Shown one piece after another: positions 1 to 7,514 of a stretch of 64,000 nucleotides of DNA. The notes under the pieces were generated by a model. That model searched no databases, was not told the DNA's origin, and saw nothing but the letters and a program-made list of their open reading frames with translations. The stretch is from Flavipsychrobacter sp. GTDB taxonomy: Bacteria > Bacteroidota > Bacteroidia > Chitinophagales > Chitinophagaceae. The stretch is taken from positions 124,001 through 188,000 of the forward strand of contig JAJNBJ010000004.1 in assembly GCA_021155965.1 (NCBI GenBank), given 5' to 3'. Each line of letters begins with the position of its first letter. The first letter of the stretch is position 1. A program made the position numbers and the translations under genes.

Positions 1-267
1 AATACCGGTATACGGATGTGGTTTTACACCCATTATGCGGCGCCACTGTCCCAAGGTCACCTCGTATTTGCCTATATAATAGCTGCCCACGCTTACGCGG
101 TGCAGGGGTTTTTCGTTATCATACTCCGCATCGAGGAACTTATGGTCGTCGCAGCCCATAAAAAAGCTGGCCCCTTTCACGAAGATCATCTGGATATTCA
201 CATCGTCCTGCCCCATCCCGGCATATCCCATTAATACTAAAGCGATCAATAATGCAGTTTTCTTCAT
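1..267 (-). CDS. Formylglycine-generating enzyme (SUMF1/FGE-sulfatase) family protein, N-terminal part
   Basis: The reading frame starts at an ATG at 267 and runs off the left edge, giving 89 residues. An N-terminal signal peptide (MKKTALLIALVLMGYAGMGQ) is followed by the family's opening: MIFVKGASFFMGCDD, then DNEKPLHRVSVGSYYIGKYEV and GQWRRIMG (residues about 27-80). This matches the start of the FGE-sulfatase domain, in which family members either convert Cys to formylglycine in sulfatases or, in many Bacteroidota, act as gliding-motility or regulatory paralogues. The catalytic C-terminal part lies outside the window, so activity cannot be judged. The signal peptide indicates export. No neighbour informs the role; a terminator and tRNA remnants lie upstream. 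Confidence 0.85.
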   Translation of the reverse strand, partial: MKKTALLIALVLMGYAGMGQDDVNIQMIFVKGASFFMGCDDHKFLDAEYDNEKPLHRVSVGSYYIGKYEVTLGQWRRIMGVKPHPYTGI

Positions 268-350
268 AGTTATATGATAATAAATTAATTCGTTGTCAAG
301 GAAAGTATAGGCGAATATACTAATGAAAACGTAAAGAAACTGTGATGGGG

Positions 351-394
351 AACAAGAAAAAGGGCAGAAACCCATACGCACTGTTTCTGCCCTT
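351..394 (-). terminator. Rho-independent terminator after the most distal tRNA-Leu remnant
   Basis: A 12-bp perfect stem (aagggcagaaac / gtttctgccctt) with an 11-base loop is followed, on the minus strand, by a T-rich tail. It sits directly after the 3' end of the tRNA-like fragment at 396-476. Confidence 0.7.
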
Positions 395-395
395 G

Positions 396-476
396 TGCGG
401 CAGAGGAGATTCAAACTCCCACGCCTGTTATCCCGATAGCTATCGGGACTACCACCTCAAAGTAGTGCCTACCGAT
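396..476 (-). pseudogene. Truncated tRNA-Leu copy (remnant 2) with palindromic insertion
   Basis: On the minus strand this repeats the 3' part of the tRNA-Leu at 662-746: anticodon arm with GAG, T arm and acceptor 3' strand, ending TGCCGCA. The 5' acceptor strand and most of the D arm are missing, and the copy begins instead with the same flank (TGCTTTGTAT) as remnant 1. The variable arm is replaced by the palindrome at 431-448, and one T-arm base differs (caaac for cgaac). It cannot fold as a tRNA. Confidence 0.75.
431..448. repeat. 18-bp perfect palindrome in the variable arm of a tRNA remnant
   Basis: The sequence tcccgatagctatcggga is a perfect inverted repeat. It occupies the place where the full tRNA and remnant 1 have the variable-arm bases, and so looks like a small palindrome insertion or replacement. 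Confidence 0.7.
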
Positions 477-501
477 ACAAAGCATTAAGTTTCAGGAATA
501 T

Positions 502-533
502 AAAAAAAGTCTCATGAACGTTTCATGAGACTT
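502..533 (-). terminator. Rho-independent terminator after tRNA-Leu remnant 1
   Basis: A stem of about 12-13 bp (aagtctcatgaa / tttcatgagactt) with a two-base spacer has a run of seven A on its left, which reads as a T7 tail on the minus strand. It lies immediately downstream of the tRNA-like fragment at 539-607. Confidence 0.75.
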
Positions 534-538
534 CCGGG

Positions 539-607
539 TGCGGCAGAGGAGATTCGAACTCCCACGCCCGTTACAGGCGCTACCACCTCAAAGTAGTGCC
601 TACCAAT
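539..607 (-). pseudogene. Truncated tRNA-Leu copy (remnant 1)
   Basis: Bases 539-599 are identical to the 3' part of the tRNA-Leu at 662-746, covering anticodon arm, variable arm, T arm and acceptor 3' strand. A two-base deletion and a short D-loop match (ctaccaat) follow, then unrelated sequence. The 5' acceptor strand is absent, so this is a tRNA fragment and not a functional gene. It is one unit of a tandem series on the minus strand: full tRNA, terminator, remnant, terminator, remnant, terminator. Confidence 0.8.
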
Positions 608-620
608 ACAAAGCACATAT

Positions 621-656
621 AAAAAATAAGCCTCATGGCATATATCCATGAGGCTT
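621..656 (-). terminator. Rho-independent terminator of tRNA-Leu
   Basis: An 11-bp stem (aagcctcatgg / ccatgaggctt) around a 7-base loop is followed on the minus strand by ATTTTTT. It lies five bases past the tRNA-Leu 3' end. Confidence 0.8.
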
Positions 657-661
657 TCCAG

Positions 662-746
662 TGCGGCAGAGGAGATTCGAACTCCCACGCCCGTTACAGG
701 CGCTACCACCTCAAAGTAGTGCGTCTACCAATTTCGCCACCGCCGC
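662..746 (-). tRNA. tRNA-Leu (anticodon GAG)
   Basis: The minus strand gives an 85-nt tRNA. The acceptor strand GCGGCGG pairs with CTGCCGC, with discriminator A. A D arm with TGGTAGACGC follows, then the anticodon stem CTACT/GGTAG around the loop TTGAGGT (GAG at positions 34-36), a long class II variable arm (GCGCCTGTAACGGGCGT) and a T arm with GTTCGAATC. The long variable arm and GAG anticodon identify a leucine tRNA for CUC/CUU codons. CCA is not encoded. A terminator follows at once, so it is a single-gene transcript. Confidence 0.95.
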
Positions 747-1215
747 ATTGAGGGGATGCAAAAGTAGTGGTTTTTATGGAATTTGTAATTAGGATTTTTC
801 TCTTGCTCCTCGCTTGGTCTGGCACACTTTTTGCTGTATTATCTGTTGCCTTGCAAACGGCTGAAACCAGCTACCGGCAAGCATTTTGACAGTTCTTTGT
901 TTCTGGAAATTATACCTTTTTTATACCTTTTTCGGGTATAATTATACCTTTTGGGGGTATAAATATACCCTTTTATACCCCTTTATACCTTATGATAAAA
1001 AACATAAAATAAGCCCGTGGCGCATTTCCGCCACATATAAAAAACTAAATGTTCGAAAACAGGGCATGTTCGAAAATTATACCCTGGTTCATCATCCCGG
1101 CTTGCGCTACATAATTGGAATTTGGAATTTATGGCCGGCGATTTTGTTTTTTACTTACACCGAAATATGGTACTTTTGCCGCAGTTTTTCGTTAATAATT
1201 ATTCTTTCTAATAAT
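747..1215. other. Intergenic region upstream of atpG with TATACC-rich repeats and a promoter
   Basis: No coding sequence was found. Between about 905 and 990 the motif TATACC recurs at least six times, in both orientations, including the perfect palindrome ggtataattatacc. The right part carries a Bacteroidota-type promoter for atpG. The frame open from 886 into atpG lacks family similarity and is regarded as non-coding upstream sequence. Confidence 0.6.
1143..1178 (+). promoter_or_regulatory. Putative promoter of atpG
   Basis: A TTTG at 1143-1146 and TACTTTTG at 1171-1178 fit the Bacteroidota consensus TTTG...TAnnTTTG, although the 24-base spacer is somewhat long. The -7 element lies 37 bases before the atpG ATG. 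Confidence 0.45.
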
Positions 1216-2097
1216 ATGTCAGGGCAACTTAAAGAGGTTCGTAGTCGTATAAAGTCAGTACAATCTACACAGCAGATAACTAAGGCCATGAAAATGGTGA
1301 GCGCTGCAAAGCTGCGCCGTGCGCAGGATGCCATCATACAGATGCGCCCCTATGCCAGGAAGCTGCAGGAGATGCTGAGCAATATAGTAAGCGGCTCATC
1401 AAGCGAAGCAAGCATGCCGCTGGCTGATGAACGCCTGGTTGAGCGTGTGCTGCTGATACCCATCACCAGCGACCGCGGGCTGTGCGGCGGCTACAATACC
1501 AATATCATAAAGCTGACGCGTGAAACTATACGTACAAAATACGCAGGCCAGCACGCTAAAGGCAATGTTACCATACTGCCGATCGGCAAAAAAAGCTACG
1601 AATACTTCCAGCGCAATAACTACAAGCTGGTAGATACTTTCTGGACCATATTCGCCGACCTTACTTTCGACAATGTGCGCAATGCTGCAGTATATGCCCA
1701 GCAGGCTTTCCTGAACAAGGAGTACGACCGTGTGGAGATCGTTTACAGCCAGTTCAAAAATGCGGCTACACAAATATTTACGGTAGAGCCTTACTTGCCA
1801 ATACCTAAAGTAGAGCAGCAAAAAGGCGGCAAGAATATAGACTTCGTGTTCGAACCGGCTATGGAGCCATTGTTGCTGGAATTGATGCCTAAAATACTGA
1901 ACACACAGGTGTACAAGGCAGTTTTGGATGCCAACGCATCAGAACATGGCGCCCGTATGACCGCAATGGACAAAGCGAGCGACAACGCCAATGAACTGCT
2001 GAAATCGCTGAAAATAAGCTACAACCGTGCACGCCAGGCGGCCATCACTACCGAACTTACTGAAATTGTGAGCGGCGCTGCTGCATTGCAGGGATAA
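1216..2097 (+). CDS. atpG: ATP synthase F1 subunit gamma
   Basis: This is the central stalk subunit of F1Fo ATP synthase, whose rotation couples proton flow to ATP synthesis at the alpha/beta head. The 293-residue length is typical. The N-terminal helix reads MSGQLKEVRSRIKSVQSTQQ and continues ITKAMKMVSAAKLRRAQ, the C-terminal helix contains NANELLKSLKISYNRARQA, and both are family signatures. The ATG at 1216 was chosen because conservation starts there; the open frame upstream is unrelated. A strong terminator follows 20 bases after the stop. atpA and the other atp genes are not adjacent, so atpG appears to be monocistronic here. Confidence 0.97.
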   Translation: MSGQLKEVRSRIKSVQSTQQITKAMKMVSAAKLRRAQDAIIQMRPYARKLQEMLSNIVSGSSSEASMPLADERLVERVLLIPITSDRGLCGGYNTNIIKLTRETIRTKYAGQHAKGNVTILPIGKKSYEYFQRNNYKLVDTFWTIFADLTFDNVRNAAVYAQQAFLNKEYDRVEIVYSQFKNAATQIFTVEPYLPIPKVEQQKGGKNIDFVFEPAMEPLLLELMPKILNTQVYKAVLDANASEHGARMTAMDKASDNANELLKSLKISYNRARQAAITTELTEIVSGAAALQG

Positions 2098-2116
2098 TAA
2101 AAATATAGATATTTTG

Positions 2117-2147
2117 CAAAACCTCCCAGACGGGAGGTTTTGTTTTT
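2117..2147 (+). terminator. atpG: Rho-independent terminator of atpG
   Basis: The stem aaaacctccc/gggaggtttt around a short loop is followed by gttttt, 20 bases after the atpG stop codon. Confidence 0.85.
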
Positions 2148-2174
2148 ATGCTTAACTTTATACAAATATTTACA

Positions 2175-4037
2175 ATGCGCATACTTTCGTTTTTTGTTGT
2201 ATTGCTGCTGTCTGCCGGCACTGCTCATTCGCAGAATGCAAAGCTGAAAAGGTTTACAACCCCTCTTGCAGGGAAGGTTGTTTTAAAAGATGTGGACGAT
2301 AAGTATAACGCCTATGTATACAGCAAAGAGATGCCTAAGCCGGATGCTGATGCAGAGCAGGCAAAACTGCAGGAAATTAAAAGATATATAGCTGAAAAAT
2401 ACCCGCACAGGAAGGGGCCACAGCAAAAAAAAACAAGTAGCGTGGCTGCACCTATCGTAGGTATCAACTTTGTTGCCGACACATTGCCCGGAATACCCCC
2501 GGATAACAGCAGCGCCGTAAGTGCCGGCTACAAGGCAGTTAGCGTAATGAACTCGAGCATATCTGTGCATGATGCCTATTCAGGAGCGTACTTGTACGGC
2601 AAGGGTCTGAAACCATTTTCTTCTGTGGTCGGCCTGATGCATCCTTTTAACGATTACCGGTTTGACCCCAAGGTGCTCTACGACCAGGAAAACGACAGGT
2701 TTATATGCATTATGCTGAATTCCGCGAGCAGCGCTGTCAACTGGATAGTGATAGGGTTTACGCAAACCAACGACCCGGCAGGTACCTGGAACTTCTATAA
2801 ATTTTTCGGGAACTTTGCCAATGATTCTACCTGGTTCGATTATCCTGCATTTGCTGTAACAAAAGATGAGTTGTTCTTCACCGGTAACCAGATAAGGAAC
2901 AACATGAGCTGGCAGGCCGGGTTCAAAAGGACAGTGATATACCAGGTGCGGAAAGCGGACGGATATGCAGGTGCTGCTACGCTCAATTACCAGATTTGGG
3001 ATAGCGTGCAGTATGATGGCAGGAACCTGCGCTGCCTGCATCCTGTTGTAGCGGCAGATAGTTTGCTGAGGCCAAGCCAGTATTTTTTATCGAACAGGAA
3101 TTTTGATGTGACCAACGATACGGTATTTCTTGTGAAGGTGCCGGATACTATTGGCAGCACAGACACTATACTCACCGTGACGCCGGTAGTGTCATCTACC
3201 ATATCCTATGGTGTGCCGCCGGATGCCCGCCAGCCCGATACCTCACTCTCTCTTGCAACAAATGATGGCCGTGTGCTGGGTGGTATCATTAAAGGCGACC
3301 AGATACAGTTTGTAAGCGTGACAGTGAACACTGCAACCGGGAATTCTGCATTGTATCACGGCATTATCAGCGGGGCTACAACAACAAGCCCGGCATTGAG
3401 CGCACAATTGTATGGTATTGATTCGCTGGACCTGGGATACCCTAATCTCTCATATGCCGGAAATGTGGCAGGGGCAAACCATGCGATCATTTCTTTTGAA
3501 TTTTCAGGGCCAACAACACATCCCGGTTTTGGCGCTATTTTGTTTGACGGCACCAACTACTCTAATATGACCGTGATCAGGAAGGGTGATAGCACTATCC
3601 GCCAACTTAGCCAAAAGCAGCAACGTTGGGGCGATTACAGCGGCAGCCAGCAGGACTGGGTTGTTGGCGGCGCAGTGTGGGCATTAGGTATATATGGCAG
3701 GAAAGACCGCAAATACGGAGATTATATAGCCCAGTTGCTATCGCCATACCATGCGGGAACACCGGTAAGCAAGAACAGGCCTGAATCGAAACTGTATCCC
3801 AACCCCGCAAAGGAATACATCAGCTTTGATTTTAATGTGCGGGAGGAGCAGGGCTTTAGCTTTTACGTGTACGATATGCAGGGCAGGCTGGTAGATAAGG
3901 TAACCGACAACTTTTGCCACGCGGGGGAGAATACACTGCAATTCAATATTGCATCACTGCCGCCGGGCACTTATGTGCTGAAAGGTACAGGGGTGAAAGG
4001 CGAGGTTATACCATCGAAAATATTTGTTCATAAATAA
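2175..4037 (+). CDS. Secreted protein with T9SS type A sorting domain
   Basis: The protein has 620 residues starting at the ATG at 2175, which gives a clean signal peptide (MRILSFFVVLLLSAGTAHSQ); an in-frame ATG nine codons upstream overlaps the atpG terminator and is less likely. The C-terminal 80 residues form a T9SS type A sorting domain: SKLYPNPAKEYISFDF, then YDMQGRLVD, LPPGTYVLKG and a basic end IFVHK. The middle contains short beta-rich blocks such as FDPKVLYDQENDRF and WFDYPAFAVTKDELFF, suggesting a propeller-like fold, but I do not recognise an enzymatic family. It should be exported across the inner membrane by Sec and across the outer membrane by T9SS. Function unknown. Confidence 0.88.
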   Translation: MRILSFFVVLLLSAGTAHSQNAKLKRFTTPLAGKVVLKDVDDKYNAYVYSKEMPKPDADAEQAKLQEIKRYIAEKYPHRKGPQQKKTSSVAAPIVGINFVADTLPGIPPDNSSAVSAGYKAVSVMNSSISVHDAYSGAYLYGKGLKPFSSVVGLMHPFNDYRFDPKVLYDQENDRFICIMLNSASSAVNWIVIGFTQTNDPAGTWNFYKFFGNFANDSTWFDYPAFAVTKDELFFTGNQIRNNMSWQAGFKRTVIYQVRKADGYAGAATLNYQIWDSVQYDGRNLRCLHPVVAADSLLRPSQYFLSNRNFDVTNDTVFLVKVPDTIGSTDTILTVTPVVSSTISYGVPPDARQPDTSLSLATNDGRVLGGIIKGDQIQFVSVTVNTATGNSALYHGIISGATTTSPALSAQLYGIDSLDLGYPNLSYAGNVAGANHAIISFEFSGPTTHPGFGAILFDGTNYSNMTVIRKGDSTIRQLSQKQQRWGDYSGSQQDWVVGGAVWALGIYGRKDRKYGDYIAQLLSPYHAGTPVSKNRPESKLYPNPAKEYISFDFNVREEQGFSFYVYDMQGRLVDKVTDNFCHAGENTLQFNIASLPPGTYVLKGTGVKGEVIPSKIFVHK

Positions 4038-4085
4038 GCCTTTATACACTTTTTTGGCACAGCCTGCGTTATCATTGCACTTCGT

Positions 4086-4093
4086 TATTTTTG
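4086..4093 (+). promoter_or_regulatory. TAnnTTTG promoter element directly before the start codon at 4098
   Basis: TATTTTTG ends four bases before the ATG at 4098. With initiation expected several bases downstream of this element, the transcript would start at or next to the start codon. No convincing TTG box at normal distance was found. Confidence 0.4.
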
Positions 4094-4097
4094 CCCT

Positions 4098-5546
4098 ATG
4101 CGGTTAAGAGGATATTATGTTACTATAGTTGCCATTGCATTGCTATGTTTTGCGGGTTCGTGCCGTAAGAACCAGCAAGTGCTGAAATCAGGAGGGATAC
4201 TGGAATTTTCCGACGATACGCTTTCTTTCGATACTGTCTTCACTTCCCTGGGCAGCTATACATCAGGTGTGCTTATTTATAATCCGCAAAGCGATCCGGT
4301 AATAATTAGCTCTGTGCGGATGGAGAAAGGCGCCGGTTCTTATTTTAAAATAAACGTGGATGGTGTGCCGGGGGGCAGTGCAGCTACGTTTACTAATGGG
4401 GTGGCTAACATAAAGATAGCCCCGCACGATAGTGTGTATGTATTTGCTACTGTAACGGTTGATCCTAATGATTCTACAACACCATTCTTCATTAGCGACA
4501 GGCTGATAGCCACCATGAACGGTAAAGACTTCAGTATACCATTTACCGCATACGGGCAGAATGCGCACTATATAGTTGGCGACAGCCTTACTGTAAATAC
4601 AACATGGAAGACCGACCTCCCTTATGTGGTGATACGTAGTTGCATAGTGGGGCCCGGCGCTGTATTGCGCATACCACCAAAGAGCAGGGTGTATATGCAC
4701 CAGACAGCGCGCATAATAGTGTATGGCGGTTTGGTGACAGGCGATGCAACTGATGCAGACAGCGTGGTTTTCCAGGGAGACAGGCTGGACCGTGATTATT
4801 TTGGTTACAGGGGTTATCCCGGTGAGTGGTGCGGGCTGTGGTTCATCCCCGGAAGTGTTGGTGTAATGAACAAGACCATACTAAAGAACTGCGGTGGCAA
4901 TAGTTTGTATCATGGATACTTTGTGCAACCGGCAGCAATAAGGGTAGATACAGCAGCGAGCCTTTATATGGATCGTTGCGTGGTGAAGAACTCGATAGGG
5001 TTTGGCATTTTTGACTGGGCAGGGCACGTTGTTGCAAGCAACAGCCTCTTTCACAGCACAGGCGCTCAGGCGCTTGCTATAGTGCAAGGCGGCCGCGATA
5101 CTTTCGTGAACTGCACTTTTGCCAACTACGGCAACCATGCATTGAGCCATATCAGCGAGCCAACTGTAGCAATACTCAACTATTTCCGCATCAGCCAGAC
5201 ACAGATATACTTTGGCGACCTTACTGCACTAATGCAGAACTGCGTGGTGTATGGTTCGCTGGACAGTGAGATCATATGCGATTCGTCGGTTAAAGCTGCT
5301 GCCAGCCTTACCGTAGACAATTGCCTGCTGAGAATGGGTACTGTAAGGGAAGACTTTATACACTTCAGCTCCACTATCTTTAACAAAGACCCAATTTTCA
5401 AAGATGAGCATGACGGGGATTTTCATATAACGGACAAATCTCCGGCAAAGGGAGCAGGTAAAGTGCCTGTACTGGGAGGCGGCAAAGACCTTGATGGTAA
5501 TGACTGGGGTGGAGCATATGATATTGGGTGCTATAAGTATAAGTAG
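4098..5546 (+). CDS. Lipoprotein with right-handed beta-helix (choice-of-anchor Q type)
   Basis: The 482-residue protein begins with a lipoprotein signal peptide, MRLRGYYVTIVAIALLCFAGSC, with the lipidated Cys at residue 22. Residues about 30-170 look like an immunoglobulin-like region (SSVRMEKGAGSYFKI, FSIPFTAYGQN). Residues about 180-450 have the short repeated strands of a parallel beta-helix, with phrases such as MNKTILKNCGGNSLYHG, LYMDRCVVKNSIGFGIFDWAG and ALAIVQGGRDTFVNCTF. The end, SPAKGAGK...DLDGNDWGGAYDIGCYKYK, is the usual choice-of-anchor Q ending. Such proteins are surface lipoproteins, often thought to bind or process polysaccharide, but no catalytic residues can be assigned. Confidence 0.82.
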   Translation: MRLRGYYVTIVAIALLCFAGSCRKNQQVLKSGGILEFSDDTLSFDTVFTSLGSYTSGVLIYNPQSDPVIISSVRMEKGAGSYFKINVDGVPGGSAATFTNGVANIKIAPHDSVYVFATVTVDPNDSTTPFFISDRLIATMNGKDFSIPFTAYGQNAHYIVGDSLTVNTTWKTDLPYVVIRSCIVGPGAVLRIPPKSRVYMHQTARIIVYGGLVTGDATDADSVVFQGDRLDRDYFGYRGYPGEWCGLWFIPGSVGVMNKTILKNCGGNSLYHGYFVQPAAIRVDTAASLYMDRCVVKNSIGFGIFDWAGHVVASNSLFHSTGAQALAIVQGGRDTFVNCTFANYGNHALSHISEPTVAILNYFRISQTQIYFGDLTALMQNCVVYGSLDSEIICDSSVKAAASLTVDNCLLRMGTVREDFIHFSSTIFNKDPIFKDEHDGDFHITDKSPAKGAGKVPVLGGGKDLDGNDWGGAYDIGCYKYK

Positions 5547-5649
5547 CGGTATCAAATCACTCTATTGTTATAGCACAGTTTCCTTTTACTCCCGGCGTAA
5601 AATATTTTATTGATCATTTCGTTATCAACATGAAACTGATCTTAAACTT

Positions 5650-6498
5650 ATGAAGTTATCCTCCTGTTTATTGCTCGCTGTGTTTTTTATTGTTGTCCTT
5701 GCAAGCTCCTGCCGCAAAGCAGGTACCAGTCCGGGCATTTATGTACCGTGGGATCTGGATACGCTAATGTATGCGGGTGGTGGTTCGGGTAGTGTTCAAA
5801 TAATATCTGTGCCGCCCTGGGTAAACGCAGATGGTGCTATGATCCTGTGCGAGACTCAAGGTTCGTTAACAGACACCGGGGCAAATACCAGTAAATATTT
5901 AAGGCGGTGGGGAGCGGCACAATTTGCTGGTGGCTATGCGGGAGAAGGGGGAGCCAATGCCGGGGAAGTATCGGTAAACTCGGTAAAATTGTCTTTTGTT
6001 GCCAAATACCCGCGCCGGTATGAGCGCCATGATACCATGATGGCATGGAATAATGGTGGGTTCAATCATTGGCATGTAGAGGGGGCAGGTGGTGTGCCCC
6101 CGGTCTCGGCAGATATAGAAGGTGCATTGCCATCATTCAGAGATGTGCTGCCAACTACCATATCAAAGACAAGCGATTTTTCATTGGCGTTTAATGCCTC
6201 GAATACTGTGAATGGGGATATGGCATATGTGATCATCTATTCACAGGGCAAACGGTGTTACAGTAATGTAGTAAGTACAAATGGAGGTACGGCTACCATA
6301 AAAGCTGCCGATCTGAAGAATGCAAAAAATGAATACCTGCAACTTTCGGGCTTCTATGATGCAAAGTCACCGATGCCGGTATATTATGGCGGGTTTATTG
6401 TTGTGGTAATTTACAGCAACAATGTGCGGACCTTTGGGGGTAAGCAGTTCGCTTTAGTAAAGCAGAGAGTAGCCTTGGGTAATGTTACTTTCTTTTAA
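5650..6498 (+). CDS. Lipoprotein of unknown function
   Basis: The 282-residue protein has a lipoprotein signal peptide, MKLSSCLLLAVFFIVVLASSC, with Cys at residue 21 followed by RKAG. The rest is beta-rich (GGSGSVQIISVPPWV, VSVNSVKLSFVAKYPRRYE, MAYVIIYSQGKRCYSN), and I recognise no named family. The two preceding genes have the same orientation and are also exported, but the 103-base gap leaves co-transcription open. A seven-codon frame (MKLILNL) ends exactly at this start and may be chance. The gene is convergent with the decarboxylase gene, eight bases from its stop. Confidence 0.75.
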   Translation: MKLSSCLLLAVFFIVVLASSCRKAGTSPGIYVPWDLDTLMYAGGGSGSVQIISVPPWVNADGAMILCETQGSLTDTGANTSKYLRRWGAAQFAGGYAGEGGANAGEVSVNSVKLSFVAKYPRRYERHDTMMAWNNGGFNHWHVEGAGGVPPVSADIEGALPSFRDVLPTTISKTSDFSLAFNASNTVNGDMAYVIIYSQGKRCYSNVVSTNGGTATIKAADLKNAKNEYLQLSGFYDAKSPMPVYYGGFIVVVIYSNNVRTFGGKQFALVKQRVALGNVTFF

Positions 6499-6506
6499 GA
6501 ATAACA

Positions 6507-7514
6507 TTACCTTCCTAACCACTCCATAGCATTCTTGTATAATAGCCTTTCTTTCACATCCTGTATATAGCTCATACTTTCTATCAGCTTACCGGGATGG
6601 TGTTCGCCAAGGGGGAAGGGATAGTCGCTGCCCATGCATATTTTATCATGGCCCATTATATCAATAATAAAATCGAGTGCCTTAGGGTCATGCACCAATG
6701 CATCTATCCAGAACCTGCCAATGTAATCGCGGGGATTTGCTTTATTATCTATTGCGCAGAGGTCAGGACGAACATTGAAACCATGTTCTATCCTGCCGAT
6801 GGTGAGTGGGAAACTACCACCTCCATGTGCAAATGCAACACGTAGTTTGGGGTGTTTCTCGAACACACCACCGAATATCATAGAGCAAATAGCGCGACTG
6901 GTTTCTGCAGGCATGCCAACCAGCCAGGGCAGCCAGTAGCGGCCCATGTCCTGCTCGCCCATCATCTCCCATGGATGTACGAATATGCAGCAGCCTAAAT
7001 GTTCTGCTGCTTCCCAGAAAGGTGCAAATGACTTATCGCTGAGGTTCAGGGTATTGATGTTAGAGCCAATTTCTATGCCGGGCATCTTCAGTTCTTTCAC
7101 GCAGCGCTCCATTTCTTTTATGGCTGTATCCACATCCTGCATGGGCACAGTGCCTATGCCTATGAAACGATCAGGGTGATGTTCTACGCACTGGGCTATA
7201 TGGTCGTTAAAGAACCGGGATGTTTCCAGTGCATGTGCAGGTTTGGCAAAATAGTTGAACAGCACGGGTATGGTTGAGAGTATTTGTTGTGATACTTCGG
7301 TCATATCCATCTCCTTCATGCGCACATTAGGGTCCCAGCAGTTGTGCTCTATCTCGCGGAAGACCTTATCGCCTTTTATCATGCGGGCGCAGCAGGGTTT
7401 GTGGTGCTCCAGCCTGATGAACTCGCCGTACCCAAACTTCTGGAACCAGTTAGGGATATGCTCCGGCATTATGTGTGTGTGTATATCTATTTTCACTTGC
7501 TTTTGTTTTTCCAT
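6507..7514 (-). CDS. 2-amino-3-carboxymuconate-6-semialdehyde decarboxylase (ACMSD) family amidohydrolase
   Basis: ACMSD decarboxylates the kynurenine-pathway intermediate ACMS, diverting tryptophan breakdown away from quinolinate. The 335-residue protein has the zinc ligands of this family in order: H12 and H14 (IDIHTHIMP), H180 (FVHPWEMMG), H230 (AHGGGSFP) and D297 (GSDYPFPLGE). These align with constant spacing to the known ligands and catalytic His of Pseudomonas fluorescens ACMSD (H9, H11, H177, H228, D294). Start chosen at the ATG at 7514, which gives MEKQKQVKIDIHTH; the longer frame adds ten non-conserved residues. The gene overlaps the upstream secreted-protein gene by 22 bases, so the two are probably co-transcribed. 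No other kynurenine genes are nearby. Confidence 0.88.
   Translation of the reverse strand: MEKQKQVKIDIHTHIMPEHIPNWFQKFGYGEFIRLEHHKPCCARMIKGDKVFREIEHNCWDPNVRMKEMDMTEVSQQILSTIPVLFNYFAKPAHALETSRFFNDHIAQCVEHHPDRFIGIGTVPMQDVDTAIKEMERCVKELKMPGIEIGSNINTLNLSDKSFAPFWEAAEHLGCCIFVHPWEMMGEQDMGRYWLPWLVGMPAETSRAICSMIFGGVFEKHPKLRVAFAHGGGSFPLTIGRIEHGFNVRPDLCAIDNKANPRDYIGRFWIDALVHDPKALDFIIDIMGHDKICMGSDYPFPLGEHHPGKLIESMSYIQDVKERLLYKNAMEWLGR

Noticed and set aside
886-1215. N-terminal extension of atpG in the same open frame
   Set aside because: Gamma-subunit similarity begins at the ATG at 1216; the extension translates TATACC repeats and overlaps the promoter.
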